Counted from the first letter of the stretch, positions 9,016-18,989 are shown. The stretch is DNA of 64,000 nucleotides from Fibrobacter sp. UWB5 (GCF_002210295.1 NZ_MWQH01000002.1:248001-312000), one strand, 5' to 3'. A program made the numbers and translations. The notes: a model not told the origin generated them from the sequence alone.

Positions 9016-10971
9016 TTAAATAGGAAGCTGCCCCAAGAAACGCCACAGGATCACGCCGACAATAAGCGTGCCCAGGTAAAAACTCAGGTTTCCGCTCTGT
9101 GCGTAGCGCACGAGGTCGCCGAGCTTGTGCGTGAACCACACGACAAACGCGAGGATTCCTTCGATAATATAGTCTTGAATAAAGCGTGCCACGCGGGCGA
9201 TGCCGCCAATCACGAACTGGCGAACCACGGCGTAGTACATTTCGTCAAAGTAGAACTTATGATAAACGATCTTGTAGAGTCCGCTTCGGTTGGTGTCGTC
9301 AAGCGCACGCTCGATTTTTGCCTTCGGGCTTGCGTAGAAGAACCAGGCAATCAAAAGGGCGACAGCGGCAACACCGACAGCTGCGTACGGAATCCATTCG
9401 GCGTGGGGAAGCATCACGAGCTGCGGCACGCGAAGCCTACCCGGCACAAAGTAGTGTTCGAAGAGTCCCTTGCCCAGGAGACCGCTCAACAGGGCGGGCA
9501 CGGCAAGAATCACGATCGGAAGCGTCATGAAGAAGTCTTCGTGCACATGGCCTTCGGCAACGGACTTGCAACGCGGTGCTCCATGGAAGGCGAGGAAGAA
9601 CAGACGGAACATGTAGAAGGTGGTAAGACCGCTCGTGAGGAGAGCCAGACCGAATACCACGTAATGGTGACCCTGGAAGGCTGCCAAGATGATCTCGTCC
9701 TTCGAGAAGAATCCGGAGAACGGCGGAATGCCTGCGATGGCGAGTACGCAAATGAGGCTGCTCCAATAGGTGAGCGGCATTTTCTTGCGGAGGCCGCCCA
9801 TGGCATCCAAATCATTCGTATGCACCTGGTGAATCAAGCTACCTGCAATCAAGAACAGGGCGCACTTGAAGAAGGCGTGCGTAAAGATGTGGAAGGTGGA
9901 GGCTGTCCAGCCGGTGGTAATGACGGCATCGCCAATCTTGCAGGCGCCAAGTGCAAACATCATGTAGCCCAGCTGAGAAAGCGTGGAGTAGGCGAGAATG
10001 CGCTTGATGTCTTTTTGCGTGCAGGCAATGACCGCGGCGAAAATCATGGTGAAGGCGCCCACCCACATAATGAGCGTGAGCGAATTGCCACAGACGGCGA
10101 AGAACGGGAAGAGTCTTGCGACCAGGTAAACGCCAGCGACCACCATGGTGGCACTGTGGATGATCGAAGACACCGGAGTCGGACCTTCCATGGCGTTTGG
10201 AAGCCAGATATGCATCGGGAACATGGCCGACTTGCCCCAGCCACCGGTAAAGATGAGAATGGAACCGATAACGAGGGCGTCTGCCTTGCTGACCACCATC
10301 AGGCCCAAGTCAATGGTTTGTTCCTTGAAAACGCTCAAGGTAAGGCCATTGAGGGCAAAAAAGTCGAAACTCTGCACCACATAGCTCACGATCACGATGC
10401 CGAGCAAGAAGAAACTGTCGGCAAAGCGGGTGAGGATGAATGCTTGCTTCGAAGCGCTCACGGCCGAGGGCTTGTGATACCAGAAACCGATCAGCAGATA
10501 GCTGGATACACCCACGAGTTCCCAGAAGATAAACATCTGGAAAATGTTGGTGGCAGCAACGAGCCCGAGCATGCTGAAGCTGAACAGCGAAAGCAATGCA
10601 AAGAATCGGCCGGCACTGCGGTCGCCCTTCATGTAGCCAATGCTGTAGATATTCACGAGGAACGAAATCACCGTGACAACCACGAGCATCATGACCGAAA
10701 GCGGGTCAATCAAAAGTCCGATGTTTGCGGCAAAGTGATCTGCAAACTTGAGGAACGGAATGTTGAAGAGAACCGCCTTTTGCGGGGCAAATGTCGAACT
10801 GAAATAGTGTACGGCGACGATCAATGCCGAAATCATGGCGATGCCGTTGCCGATGACTGCAAATGTGGCTGCAGCCTTGTCCGATTTGCGGCCGAGGAAA
10901 AGACCGTTAACCGCAAAGACCAAAAGCGGCATCAAGAAGATTAAATAGCTGATGGAAACGTCGTTAATCAT
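9016..10971 (-). CDS. nuoL: NADH-quinone oxidoreductase subunit L
   Basis: 651 residues, the largest membrane subunit. The conserved block 'FIFWELVGVSSYLLIGFWYHKPSA' and 'GKSAMFPMHIWLPNAMEGPTPVSSIIHSATMV' identify NuoL, and the carboxy end has the expected long amphipathic extension plus a final transmembrane helix. The start overlaps the nuoK stop by 8 bp. It forms the distal proton-pumping module. Confidence 0.97.
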   Translation of the reverse strand: MINDVSISYLIFLMPLLVFAVNGLFLGRKSDKAAATFAVIGNGIAMISALIVAVHYFSSTFAPQKAVLFNIPFLKFADHFAANIGLLIDPLSVMMLVVVTVISFLVNIYSIGYMKGDRSAGRFFALLSLFSFSMLGLVAATNIFQMFIFWELVGVSSYLLIGFWYHKPSAVSASKQAFILTRFADSFFLLGIVIVSYVVQSFDFFALNGLTLSVFKEQTIDLGLMVVSKADALVIGSILIFTGGWGKSAMFPMHIWLPNAMEGPTPVSSIIHSATMVVAGVYLVARLFPFFAVCGNSLTLIMWVGAFTMIFAAVIACTQKDIKRILAYSTLSQLGYMMFALGACKIGDAVITTGWTASTFHIFTHAFFKCALFLIAGSLIHQVHTNDLDAMGGLRKKMPLTYWSSLICVLAIAGIPPFSGFFSKDEIILAAFQGHHYVVFGLALLTSGLTTFYMFRLFFLAFHGAPRCKSVAEGHVHEDFFMTLPIVILAVPALLSGLLGKGLFEHYFVPGRLRVPQLVMLPHAEWIPYAAVGVAAVALLIAWFFYASPKAKIERALDDTNRSGLYKIVYHKFYFDEMYYAVVRQFVIGGIARVARFIQDYIIEGILAFVVWFTHKLGDLVRYAQSGNLSFYLGTLIVGVILWRFLGQLPI

Positions 10972-11269
10972 GGAGGTCCCTCAACTGTTCAACGTCCAGA
11001 CTCTTGTAGCGGCGGTACATCGACACGATAATGGCAAGGGCAATTGCCATTTCACAGGCGGTCACGGCAATCACGAAGATGCTGAACAGGGCGCCTGCGG
11101 TGGAGTCGCTCGCGCTAAAGTAGGCAAACGAAATAAAGTTAATGTTCGCTGCATTCAGCATGAGTTCGATCGAAATCAGCATGCCAATCAGGTGACGGCG
11201 GCGCATTAAGCCCCACACGCCAATACCAAACAGCAAGAAAGCAAGAATAAGGCAATTCATTAAAGTCAT
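10964..11269 (-). CDS. nuoK: NADH-quinone oxidoreductase subunit K
   Basis: About 101 residues from the ATG at 11269, which overlaps the nuoJ stop in an ATGA junction; a longer frame starting at 11311 lies inside nuoJ and is not credible. An alternative ATG lies three codons further on. Three transmembrane segments with the conserved membrane Glu residues ('LIGMLISIELMLNAANINF' and 'TACEMAIALAI') are visible, as in NuoK/ND4L. Confidence 0.95.
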   Translation of the reverse strand: MTLMNCLILAFLLFGIGVWGLMRRRHLIGMLISIELMLNAANINFISFAYFSASDSTAGALFSIFVIAVTACEMAIALAIIVSMYRRYKSLDVEQLRDLHD

Positions 11270-11841
11270 TCTTCGTCCTCCTTGCCTTTGCGGGCAATCG
11301 TGATGGCACAAATCAAGGTCATCAAGAGAAGGATACTCACGACTTCGAACGGAATCACGAATCCGTCTTCGCCGTAGCCAAGCAATCTAAATGCGAATGC
11401 CTTCAGCGAGGCGTAGCCTTCGGGCGCGGCCACAGCTCCGCTCGAAAGTCCTTCGATCGGAAGCAGGCACTTGACCATCACAAGAACAAAGATAATCGAG
11501 AGCGCAAATGCGGCGAAAATTCTCGGAATCTTCACTGCGAAGGCGTCTTCGCCGAGGCGGCTTGTGAGTAGAATCGTGAATACCACGAAAATCACGACGC
11601 CGCCCACATAGACCATCACCTGGGCGAGTGCGGTAAATTCCGCATGCAAGAGCAGGTAAAGGATTGCTGTAGCGACGAAGCTGAAAATCAGGAATACGGC
11701 GCTTTGCAAAATGTTCTTGACCGCGACCGTGCAAACAGCCGTTACAAGAATAATGAAGGCGACCACGTAAAATGCCAAATCCATTCCGCCAGTGGGGAAG
11801 GCGACATTTTGCGGGATTAAATTGGAAAGCGATGCAAGCAT
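11266..11841 (-). CDS. nuoJ: NADH-quinone oxidoreductase subunit J
   Basis: 191 residues with five hydrophobic segments. 'NILQSAVFLIFSFVATAILYLLLHAEFTALAQVMVYVGGVVIFVVFTILLT' is spread over the conserved TM2-TM3 region, including the family's AE..A..Q..VYVG.V signature. A charged tail ends in EEDEE. It overlaps nuoI by 1 bp and nuoK by 4 bp. It is part of the complex I membrane arm next to NuoK and NuoA. Confidence 0.96.
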   Translation of the reverse strand: MLASLSNLIPQNVAFPTGGMDLAFYVVAFIILVTAVCTVAVKNILQSAVFLIFSFVATAILYLLLHAEFTALAQVMVYVGGVVIFVVFTILLTSRLGEDAFAVKIPRIFAAFALSIIFVLVMVKCLLPIEGLSSGAVAAPEGYASLKAFAFRLLGYGEDGFVIPFEVVSILLLMTLICAITIARKGKEDEE

Positions 11842-12314
11842 TAGCCTTGGCCCTCCTTTTTATTAAGAATCATTTCGAGCGTATTCGGGTCGGTGGTGGC
11901 GACTTCGAATGCCTGGCTCATGCGGATAGCGCCAAACGGGCAGGCTTCCACGCAGAGCCCGCACTGGGTGCAGCTCGCAAAGTGGTAAACATAGCGACCG
12001 AGCACCTTTTTGCCGGCGATATTCTTGGTCGAAAGCACGTTGATCGAGGCGTTCGGGCAGGCGCGTTCGCACATGCCGCAAGCGGTGCAGTGGTTGTTGC
12101 CTTCGGCGTCTTCGATCATTTCGAGGCGGCCGCGGTAACGTTCGTGCATCTTGAGCGTCTTCCTGTTTTCAGGATACTGCTCGGTCACGATGCGTCTGGG
12201 GTCAAAGAAATACTTGAGCGAAACGGAGAGACCGCAAATCAGGCTCCACGGGCCCGTAATGCAGCGCTTCAGGTAACGCTTGATGTATCTACGTGTTGAA
12301 AGTCTTTCTTGCAT
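11841..12314 (-). CDS. nuoI: NADH-quinone oxidoreductase subunit I (two 4Fe-4S clusters)
   Basis: 157 residues. Two ferredoxin-type motifs, 'CTACGMCERACP' and 'CTQCGLCVEACP', bind clusters N6a and N6b, which relay electrons towards NuoB. The sequence around the first ('RYRGRLEM...CTACGMCERACPNASI') is typical of NuoI. It sits between nuoH (1-bp gap) and nuoJ (1-bp overlap). Confidence 0.96.
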   Translation of the reverse strand: MQERLSTRRYIKRYLKRCITGPWSLICGLSVSLKYFFDPRRIVTEQYPENRKTLKMHERYRGRLEMIEDAEGNNHCTACGMCERACPNASINVLSTKNIAGKKVLGRYVYHFASCTQCGLCVEACPFGAIRMSQAFEVATTDPNTLEMILNKKEGQG

Positions 12315-12315
12315 A

Positions 12316-13437
12316 TTATCCTACAAAAATCATCCACACGGCGCCGGCGGCGAGGAGCACCAGGTTCACCGGCAAAAGGAATTTCCATTCAAAGTCCATG
12401 AGCTGGTCCACACGCGGACGCACAAAAGTCCAGCGCACCATCATGTAGCACCAAATCATAAAGTAAATCTTCGCGAAGAGCCACACGACTCCGGGCACCA
12501 TCTGCAGAACGCCATCGATTGCGGCAACGCCGATGCAGGGGGCATGGAATCCACCCAAGAAACAGGTGGCGGCAAGTGCCGAGTTCGTGACCAAGGCGAT
12601 GTATTCGGCCAGGTAGAACATGGCAAACGGGGTGCCGTTGTATTCCGTGTGGTAACCACCGGTCAGTTCCTGTTCTGCTTCGGCGATGTCGAAGGGAGCG
12701 CGGTTCATTTCGGCGGTACTAGAAATAAAGAAGAGAATAAAGGCGATAAAGCCGAGCACCGGAATCTTGAAGATAAACCAGTCAAGAACCGTGCCGTCCT
12801 GGGCCTGGGCAATGTCCATCAGGCTTGTAGAACCCGAAATCATCACGACGAACAAAAGAATCATCGCGAAAGAAATTTCGTAGCTGATCATCTGGGCGCC
12901 GCTACGGAGAGCACCGAGCAAGGAATACTTGTTGTTGCTGCTCCAGCCGCCAAGCAAAATGCCCAGCACACCAAAGCCGTTCACTGCGATAATCATCGGA
13001 ATGCCCATATCGATGTCGGCGACAATCAGGTTGTGGTCGAACGGAATCAGGGCTGCGATAATGAACGGGGCAATCAGCACAATCAGCGGTGCTACATAGA
13101 ACATCAGCTTGTCGGCGCCGCTCGGGGAATAGACTTCCTTGAAGAGCATCTTGATCACATCGGCGATGGTCTGCAGAGTACCGTGCCAACCGAGACGCAT
13201 GGGGCCCAAGCGGCATTGCACGTGAGCGCAGACCTTGCGTTCCATGTAAATCAGGATCGGGGCGGAACCGATGTTCACGGCGCAGACTGCGATAATGCAG
13301 AGGAGCGCGTTAATTAAGAAGGCGGCAATGCTGTCGAGGGTTGCGTTGTGCAATGCGTCCGGCAAATAAGCGGTAAGCTTCGGAACCCAATCGCGAACGA
13401 AGTCGCCTACAGGATGTGTAATAGAAGGTACAAACAT
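12316..13437 (-). CDS. nuoH: NADH-quinone oxidoreductase subunit H
   Basis: 373 residues and about eight transmembrane helices. 'IYMERKVCAHVQCRLGPMRLG' and 'DKLMFYVAPLIVLIAPFI' are the classical NuoH/ND1 signatures near the quinone chamber, and the loop with 'APFDIAEAEQELTGGYHTEY' is also present. It starts 3 bp after nuoD and forms the link between peripheral arm and membrane arm. Confidence 0.97.
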   Translation of the reverse strand: MFVPSITHPVGDFVRDWVPKLTAYLPDALHNATLDSIAAFLINALLCIIAVCAVNIGSAPILIYMERKVCAHVQCRLGPMRLGWHGTLQTIADVIKMLFKEVYSPSGADKLMFYVAPLIVLIAPFIIAALIPFDHNLIVADIDMGIPMIIAVNGFGVLGILLGGWSSNNKYSLLGALRSGAQMISYEISFAMILLFVVMISGSTSLMDIAQAQDGTVLDWFIFKIPVLGFIAFILFFISSTAEMNRAPFDIAEAEQELTGGYHTEYNGTPFAMFYLAEYIALVTNSALAATCFLGGFHAPCIGVAAIDGVLQMVPGVVWLFAKIYFMIWCYMMVRWTFVRPRVDQLMDFEWKFLLPVNLVLLAAGAVWMIFVG

Positions 13438-13440
13438 ATA

Positions 13441-14583
13441 TTACCTGTCAATCTCTGGAATCACCGGGTCAAGCGTTGCCATGATGGTTACAAGGTCCGA
13501 AATCTTGTGGCCCTGCGCCATCTTGTTGAGGGCGGCAATGTGCGGGAAGCTCGGTCCACGCGTGTGAATACGGTAAGGCTTCTCGCCGGTTGTGGCGGCC
13601 ACCACGTAAGTGGCATACAGACCCTTTGCGGTTTCAATCTCGCTATAGTAGCGACCGACCGGAAGGCGCACCGGCTTTTCCTTGGAGCGCCAGGGGCCTT
13701 CTTTCGGGAACTTTTCGATGCACTGGTACAGAATGCGCATGGATTCGTGAATTTCGGCGATACGCACCGTGTAGCGGTCATAGCAGTCGCCGGTGTAGGT
13801 CACGGGCACGTCAAACTGCAACTGATCATAAATGCTGTAGGGGTTTGCCTTACGGACGTCGAAGTCGACGCCGCTGGCACGAAGTACCGGGCCGGAGCAT
13901 CCGTAAGCGATGGCGTCTTCGGCGGAGAGTATGCCGATGCCCTTGCTGCGTTCGAGCACGATGATGTTCTTCGAAAGGAATCTTTCGTAGTCCTTCATTG
14001 CGCCTTCCAAGTGCTTGAGGAATGTCTTGACGCGGTCGATAAAGTTTTCGGGAACGTCGAAGCGGCTGCCACCCGGTCTAAAGAAGTTGGTGGTCAGGCG
14101 CGATCCGGTGACTTCTTCCAGAATGTCGTGGATCATTTCGCGTTCCTTGAAGCCGAACAGCAAGCAGGTCTGGCCGCCCAAATCGCCGCCGAAGCAGCCG
14201 AAGAACACCAGGTGGCTGGCGATACGTCCGAGTTCCGAAAGCATCACGCGGATGTATTCGCCCTTTTCGGGCACGCCAATGTTCATGCCTTTTTCAAGAG
14301 CGATGACAACACCCAGGTTGTTTTGTATTGCCGTCAAATAGTCCTGACGGTCGGACATGGCGATGTACTGCAGGTAGCTCATGGATTCCGCCTGCTTTTC
14401 CATGCCACGGTGGATGTAGCCAAAGTGCGGCACGACTTCCACGATGTTTTCGCCGTCCATACGCAGGGCCAAGCGGAGAGCACCGTGGGTACTCGGGTGC
14501 TGCGGACCCATGTTGATAAAGAATTCTTCGGTATTGGTGTCGCGGGTAATCTTGAATCCCGGCGGGAGTCTCGTTATACTCAT
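13441..14583 (-). CDS. nuoD: NADH-quinone oxidoreductase subunit D
   Basis: 380 residues. '[15 protein letters not shown]' and '[11 protein letters not shown]' at the amino end and '[11 protein letters not shown]'-type residues near the carboxy end are diagnostic of the 49-kDa subunit, which builds the quinone site with NuoB. The ATG overlaps the stop of the fused nuoBC gene (ATGA). Residues corresponding to the quinone-binding His and Tyr lie in the PQHPSTHG and 'SYLQYIA' segments. Confidence 0.97.
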   Translation of the reverse strand: MSITRLPPGFKITRDTNTEEFFINMGPQHPSTHGALRLALRMDGENIVEVVPHFGYIHRGMEKQAESMSYLQYIAMSDRQDYLTAIQNNLGVVIALEKGMNIGVPEKGEYIRVMLSELGRIASHLVFFGCFGGDLGGQTCLLFGFKEREMIHDILEEVTGSRLTTNFFRPGGSRFDVPENFIDRVKTFLKHLEGAMKDYERFLSKNIIVLERSKGIGILSAEDAIAYGCSGPVLRASGVDFDVRKANPYSIYDQLQFDVPVTYTGDCYDRYTVRIAEIHESMRILYQCIEKFPKEGPWRSKEKPVRLPVGRYYSEIETAKGLYATYVVAATTGEKPYRIHTRGPSFPHIAALNKMAQGHKISDLVTIMATLDPVIPEIDR

Positions 14584-15839
14584 ACGGGTCTCCTAATCAT
14601 TTCGGGGTGCGTAAAGTCCTTGCGCAGCGGGTAGCCCACAAAGTCCTTGTCCAAGAAGATGCGGCGCAGGTCGGGGTGACCTTCGAAGTTGATGCCGAAC
14701 ATGTCGTAGACTTCGCGTTCCTTGACTTCGGCGCCCGGGTACAGGTGGCTGATCGTCGGAACGGTTCCGAGCAGCGATGTCGGGCGGTCTTCTTCGGGAA
14801 TGTTGAAGTTCTTCTTGATTTGCACGCAGAAGAATACCTTGTGGCCTTTTTCGAGGCTGCGGAGCTGCGTCACCATGTCAAAGTGGTCGTCGTAGTCGAT
14901 TGCCGTGACGTCAATCAGGTAATTCATCTTGAATTCGGGATCGTTCTTCACGTATTCTACGGCAGGCAAGTAGTCTTCCACGTCAATCATCACTTCGAGC
15001 GGTCGGTCGGCCGGCATGGCGGCCACCACGTCTTCAATCGGGTCTTCGCTGTGCGTGTGCACGGTAATGCCCGGGAACTTCGCCTTGAGTTTCTTGTAAA
15101 TGTCGAGCTGGCTTAAACCAAAGCGCTTGCAGGCGACACGTTCCACTTCGGGGAAGTCTTCCTTTTTCACGCGTACGGGCTTGAAACTGCTCTTGTAATC
15201 CGGATTTTCTTCCTTGAACTTTGCGCGGGCTTCGGCCATTTCCTCGTCCTTGATTCGTTCGAGGGCGGCCCAGGCCTTGGCGGCTTCACGGTAGCGGTCC
15301 ATGGTCGACACGTTACGCACGTCGCCTTCGTGCCAAGGATCGCGGCAGGTTTCCTTCAAAATCTTTTCGCGCAGCGTCAAAAGTCCGTGGAACAAGGCTT
15401 CGGGGCGAGGCGGGCAACCGGGAACGAACACGTCCACCGGAATCAGGTTCTGCGCCCCGCGCACCACAGCGTAGTTATCGTAAATGAACGGGCCACCGCT
15501 GATGGTGCAGGCGCCCATCGCAAGCACGTACTTGGGGCCGGGCATTTGTTCCCAGAGCATCTGGAGAGCGGGCGCCATACGGCGGGTAATGGTTCCTGCG
15601 ATAATGAAAAGGTCCGCCTGGCGGGGCGAAGCGCGGAACACTTCGGAACCAAAGCGGGCGATATCGTAGCGGGCCATGGAGCTACTCATCATTTCGATGG
15701 CGCAGCAGCTGGTGCCGTAGGTGAGGGGCCAAATCGAGTTTGCTCGGGCCCAGTTTACAACGTAGTCTATCGCGTTGACGACATACTTGCCGCCCGGGAT
15801 AGGATCTAAAATCTTAGGAGCTAGGTTTATAATTCCCAT
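14580..15839 (-). CDS. nuoBC: fused NADH-quinone oxidoreductase subunits B and C
   Basis: 419 residues from the ATG at 15839, four bases after the nuoA stop; a longer frame to 15884 lies inside nuoA. Residues 1-175 are NuoB with the four ligands of cluster N2: tandem Cys in '[12 protein letters not shown]', one in '[10 protein letters not shown]', one in '[11 protein letters not shown]'. After a charged linker (about 180-250) residues 250-419 are NuoC (30-kDa), with '[28 protein letters not shown]' spread over the signature. Separate B and C genes or a C-D fusion are the usual arrangements, so a B-C fusion is uncommon. No stop or frameshift separates the halves. Confidence 0.95.
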   Translation of the reverse strand: MGIINLAPKILDPIPGGKYVVNAIDYVVNWARANSIWPLTYGTSCCAIEMMSSSMARYDIARFGSEVFRASPRQADLFIIAGTITRRMAPALQMLWEQMPGPKYVLAMGACTISGGPFIYDNYAVVRGAQNLIPVDVFVPGCPPRPEALFHGLLTLREKILKETCRDPWHEGDVRNVSTMDRYREAAKAWAALERIKDEEMAEARAKFKEENPDYKSSFKPVRVKKEDFPEVERVACKRFGLSQLDIYKKLKAKFPGITVHTHSEDPIEDVVAAMPADRPLEVMIDVEDYLPAVEYVKNDPEFKMNYLIDVTAIDYDDHFDMVTQLRSLEKGHKVFFCVQIKKNFNIPEEDRPTSLLGTVPTISHLYPGAEVKEREVYDMFGINFEGHPDLRRIFLDKDFVGYPLRKDFTHPEMIRRPV

Positions 15840-15843
15840 AGGG

Positions 15844-16224
15844 TTATTCCCACTTAAGGATTCCTTTCTTCCATGCGTAGGCAAGGCCCGAAACGAGGAT
15901 TGCCATGAAAATCACGAGGTCAATGACTACGACTTGAGGAGGTAGCGGAGTGTTGCCTGCCATAATCTCTTTGAAGTTCGCCATGACCGGGAACAGGAAC
16001 AGCGCTTCGATGTCGAAAACGAGGAACAGCAAGGCAAAGAGGTAGTAACCTACCTTGAACTGGATTCGAGCGTTTCCGATGGTTTCCATACCGCATTCGT
16101 AGGGCGCCATCTTGTTTTTGGTATTCTTGGTGCGGTAACCGAGCAGAAGCCCCGTAACGGTAGCCGCTGCCGCGATAAACGCGCCCAGGAAAAGGAAGAT
16201 TGAAAGGATGATGTACTCTGACAT
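15844..16224 (-). CDS. nuoA: NADH-quinone oxidoreductase subunit A
   Basis: 126 residues and three transmembrane segments. '[20 protein letters not shown]' and '[14 protein letters not shown]' are NuoA/ND3 signatures. First gene of the nuo operon, whose order A-BC-D-H-I-J-K-L-M-N lacks E, F and G; no other nuo gene is in the window. Upstream (16225-16254) lies only a short GAGACGA-type simple repeat before the preceding gene on the same strand, so the operon may be read from further upstream. Confidence 0.97.
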   Translation of the reverse strand: MSEYIILSIFLFLGAFIAAAATVTGLLLGYRTKNTKNKMAPYECGMETIGNARIQFKVGYYLFALLFLVFDIEALFLFPVMANFKEIMAGNTPLPPQVVVIDLVIFMAILVSGLAYAWKKGILKWE

Positions 16225-16227
16225 TTC

Positions 16228-16258
16228 TTGTGTCTCTTGTCTTTCGTCTCTCGTTTAG
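16228..16258. repeat. degenerate GAGACGA-type simple repeat
   Basis: On the minus strand this reads as repeated GAGACGA/AAGACAA units with a period of about 7. A very similar tract is at 36117-36149 and a related TAGACAGT tract at 34569-34596. It fills the gap between nuoA and the hypothetical gene. Confidence 0.6.
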
Positions 16259-16848
16259 TAAAAGTTCTGTAGCTCTTGAACCGTCCCGAATAACGTGTTT
16301 CCTATCTGGAATCGGTCCAGCACGTGTTTGAGCAAATCCTTGAATTCGTCAAGCGTGGCTGCGTTCATTTCGTTCAGTTTTTCCTGAATGGTGTTCACGT
16401 AACCCGAGGCGACCGGCTTGGTCTTTAGGTCTTGCATTTCGCCGGCCCAGCGCTGTAGCATCTGGTCGGTTTCGATTCGGGCAATCACATAGCGTGTGGT
16501 AGATAGTAGCTCTTGCAAAAAGTGAACCAAGAAGATTTCTTCTTGCAATATACCCCAGCGCTTGTCCTTGGAATACATGGCCTTGTTTTCGGCCTTGCCG
16601 TAAAAGATGGCGGCCTGCGCGTATTCCAGGCAGGTCATGATTAGCCTTTCGTAGCGCTTGATTTCTTTGCTCAGGTTCTGGAACCAGATGGTGTCGGCCA
16701 CCGGATTCTTTTCGCTCCGCTCAGCGACTTCGTTTGGAAATATGGCCCTGAACGCGTAGTACACTTCTTCGTAGTAGCGGTTGCGCATACGACAGTTGAA
16801 GGCACGGTTCTTAAGCGTGTAGTCGCTGTGGTGGAGCTTTGAAATCAT
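16255..16848 (-). CDS. hypothetical protein between rsh and nuoA
   Basis: 197 residues, soluble and mostly alpha-helical by composition (Glu, Lys, Leu, Gln rich), without signal peptide or membrane segment. I do not recognise a family. Features are an aromatic/Arg-rich start ('CRMRNRYYEEVYYAFRAIF') and a helical middle. The ATG overlaps the end of the (p)ppGpp synthetase gene by 4 bp (ATGA), so the two are translationally coupled and may function together. It ends 30 bp before nuoA. Confidence 0.8.
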   Translation of the reverse strand: MISKLHHSDYTLKNRAFNCRMRNRYYEEVYYAFRAIFPNEVAERSEKNPVADTIWFQNLSKEIKRYERLIMTCLEYAQAAIFYGKAENKAMYSKDKRWGILQEEIFLVHFLQELLSTTRYVIARIETDQMLQRWAGEMQDLKTKPVASGYVNTIQEKLNEMNAATLDEFKDLLKHVLDRFQIGNTLFGTVQELQNFY

Positions 16849-18989
16849 GATTTTACCACCTGTTTTACGCCCGGAATATTCTTGATAGCGTTAATGATTG
16901 TGTCGACTTGTTCCTTGCGGAAGGCCTTGAACACCAGTCGGATTCTGCCGGAGTAGTGTTGGCTTGCCGCAGTCACGCGGTCGAGGAATACGTTGGCACG
17001 CTTGAGTTCCTGCAACACGTCGAACGTAATGTTCTTGCGGTTCTCGGTTTCGATCGTGAGGTGGGTTTCGAAGGAATGCTTGATATCTTCGCTCCATTCC
17101 ACCGCAATGCGCTGTTCCATCGGCAGGTTCTTGAGCTGCGGGCAGTCCGTATTGTGGACTTCGATACCGATCTTGGGCCGTAGAACGCCGACCACCGGGT
17201 CGCCCGGAATCGGGCTACAGCACTTGGCAAAATGCACCACCAAACTGGTTTCTTGCCCAATCTGCAGAGGCATTTCGTCGCGGTGCTCGGCCTTGGCGTC
17301 CTTGTTGAACATGGGGAAGAATCGGAGCGAGTTCGATTCCTTCTGTGTGGTTTCGCCACCGTTCAAAAAGCGCTGGATGTCCGCGAGTGGAAGTTCGCCC
17401 TGGCCAATGCGTTCATAAAAGTCGTCGATGGTGGGCGTGCCAAAGTATTTGCAAATGCTCTCTTCGGAGGGACGCTTGCTCTTTTCAATCTTCTGCAGGC
17501 GCATTTCGCGGACCCAGATTTCCTTACCCAAGTCCAGAGCCTGCTTCATGATGCTGTTTTTCATCCAGCGGCGCAGTTCCTGTTTGGCCTTTACGGTCTT
17601 GACCATGTCGAGCCATTCGGGGCTGGGTTCCTGGTTCGGACTCTTGAGTACTTGGATGGTGGCTCCGTGTTCGATTACCGTGTCGAGGTTCACCACCTCG
17701 TCGTTAATCTTGGCTCCAATACAGTGGAGGCCGAGTTCGGTATGCACTGCAAATGCGAAGTCCAAAACGATGGAACCCTGCGGGAGTTCAATCGAGGTTC
17801 CCTTGGGCGTAAATACGGTCATGCCGGTGGGCTTCAAGTCCACCTTCAAAAAGTCGAGGTATTCCTTGCTGTCCGAAATTTCGGACTGGAGCTTGACCAT
17901 GTGGTTCAGCCATTCCAGTTCTTCGCCTTCGTGCTGGGTTTCCATCTTGTAGGCCCAGTGGGCGGCGAATCCCTTTTCTGCGGTCAGGTCCATGTCCTTG
18001 GTTCGGATCTGGACTTCGACCATCTTGTTTTCGGGGCCGATCACGGTGGTGTGAATGCTCTGGTAAAGGTTCGGCTTCGGGGTCGCGATATAGTCTTTAA
18101 AGCGACTCTGCAAGGGCGTCCACAGGTTGTGGACGTAGCCCAAGGCCAGATAGCATTCGGGAATGGTTTCTACAATGATGCGAATGGCGAAAATATCGAA
18201 GATGTCTTCGAACTGGCATCCGCGGCTAAGCATCTTGTTGTAGATACTGTAAATGTTCTTGGTACGGCCCTGGATGGTGCAGTCGAAATCTTCGAGTGCC
18301 ATCTTGATCTGCAAAGGGCCAATCACCGACTGAATGTACTTTTCGCGGGATTCCTTGTTCTCGATGAGCAAGTTCACCAGCTTCTGGTATTCGTCGGGGT
18401 TTACGTACTTGAAACTTAAATCTTCGAGTTCGTTCTTGAGCTTATAAAGACCGAACCTGTGCGTGAGCGGAATGTAGATGTCGAGCGTTTCTTGCGCGAT
18501 TGCCTGGCGCTTTTCGGGCTTCATGTACCGCATGGTGCGCATGTTGTGGATGCGGTCTGCGATTTTGATCATGATGACCCGAGGGTCTTTCGCCATGGCG
18601 ACAATCAGCTTTCGGTAGGTTTCCGCCTTTTGGGCGGTCTTGCTCGATTCCTGGGCGGCTGTAATCTTGGTGACGGCATCCACCATAAAGGCGGTGTCAT
18701 CGCCGAATTTTTCTGCAATTTCTTCGAGGGAGTGATCGGTATCTTCGACCACGTCATGGAGCAACCCGGCCAAGACCGTCGACTGGTCCTGTTTGAGGTC
18801 GGCAAGGATTTTTGCCACTTCGTAGGGGTGCTCGGTATAGGGCATGCCGCTCTTGCGGTATTGACCTTCATGAGCCTCGGCGATAAAGGCAACAGCCTTC
18901 TCAAGAATCCCGCGATCCAGGTTCGGATTCTTCTTTAAAAGCACGTCAACGATGTGCGTTTGGTTCGATGTGAGGCTCGCTTGTAACAT
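16845..18989 (-). CDS. bifunctional (p)ppGpp synthetase/hydrolase (RelA/SpoT family)
   Basis: 714 residues with the full Rsh layout. The HD hydrolase domain (about 25-180) has 'LLHDVVEDTD' and 'KIADRIHNMRTM'. The synthetase domain (about 230-370) has 'RFKDYIATPKPNLYQSIHTTV' and 'VEVQIRT' with the catalytic Glu. A TGS domain follows (about 390-450), and a carboxy ACT domain (about 640-714) follows a 'CCSPIPGDPVVG' helical/zinc region. The RFKD rather than ExDD motif is the form seen in bifunctional Rel/SpoT enzymes, and the intact HD residues agree. It controls the stringent response by making and degrading (p)ppGpp. Confidence 0.95.
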   Translation of the reverse strand: MLQASLTSNQTHIVDVLLKKNPNLDRGILEKAVAFIAEAHEGQYRKSGMPYTEHPYEVAKILADLKQDQSTVLAGLLHDVVEDTDHSLEEIAEKFGDDTAFMVDAVTKITAAQESSKTAQKAETYRKLIVAMAKDPRVIMIKIADRIHNMRTMRYMKPEKRQAIAQETLDIYIPLTHRFGLYKLKNELEDLSFKYVNPDEYQKLVNLLIENKESREKYIQSVIGPLQIKMALEDFDCTIQGRTKNIYSIYNKMLSRGCQFEDIFDIFAIRIIVETIPECYLALGYVHNLWTPLQSRFKDYIATPKPNLYQSIHTTVIGPENKMVEVQIRTKDMDLTAEKGFAAHWAYKMETQHEGEELEWLNHMVKLQSEISDSKEYLDFLKVDLKPTGMTVFTPKGTSIELPQGSIVLDFAFAVHTELGLHCIGAKINDEVVNLDTVIEHGATIQVLKSPNQEPSPEWLDMVKTVKAKQELRRWMKNSIMKQALDLGKEIWVREMRLQKIEKSKRPSEESICKYFGTPTIDDFYERIGQGELPLADIQRFLNGGETTQKESNSLRFFPMFNKDAKAEHRDEMPLQIGQETSLVVHFAKCCSPIPGDPVVGVLRPKIGIEVHNTDCPQLKNLPMEQRIAVEWSEDIKHSFETHLTIETENRKNITFDVLQELKRANVFLDRVTAASQHYSGRIRLVFKAFRKEQVDTIINAIKNIPGVKQVVKS

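Noticed and set aside
9127-10944. Plus-strand frame of 605 codons opposite nuoL
   Set aside because: It is an antisense shadow: strongly charged, no hydrophobic core, no ribosome site, while nuoL is unambiguous on the other strand.
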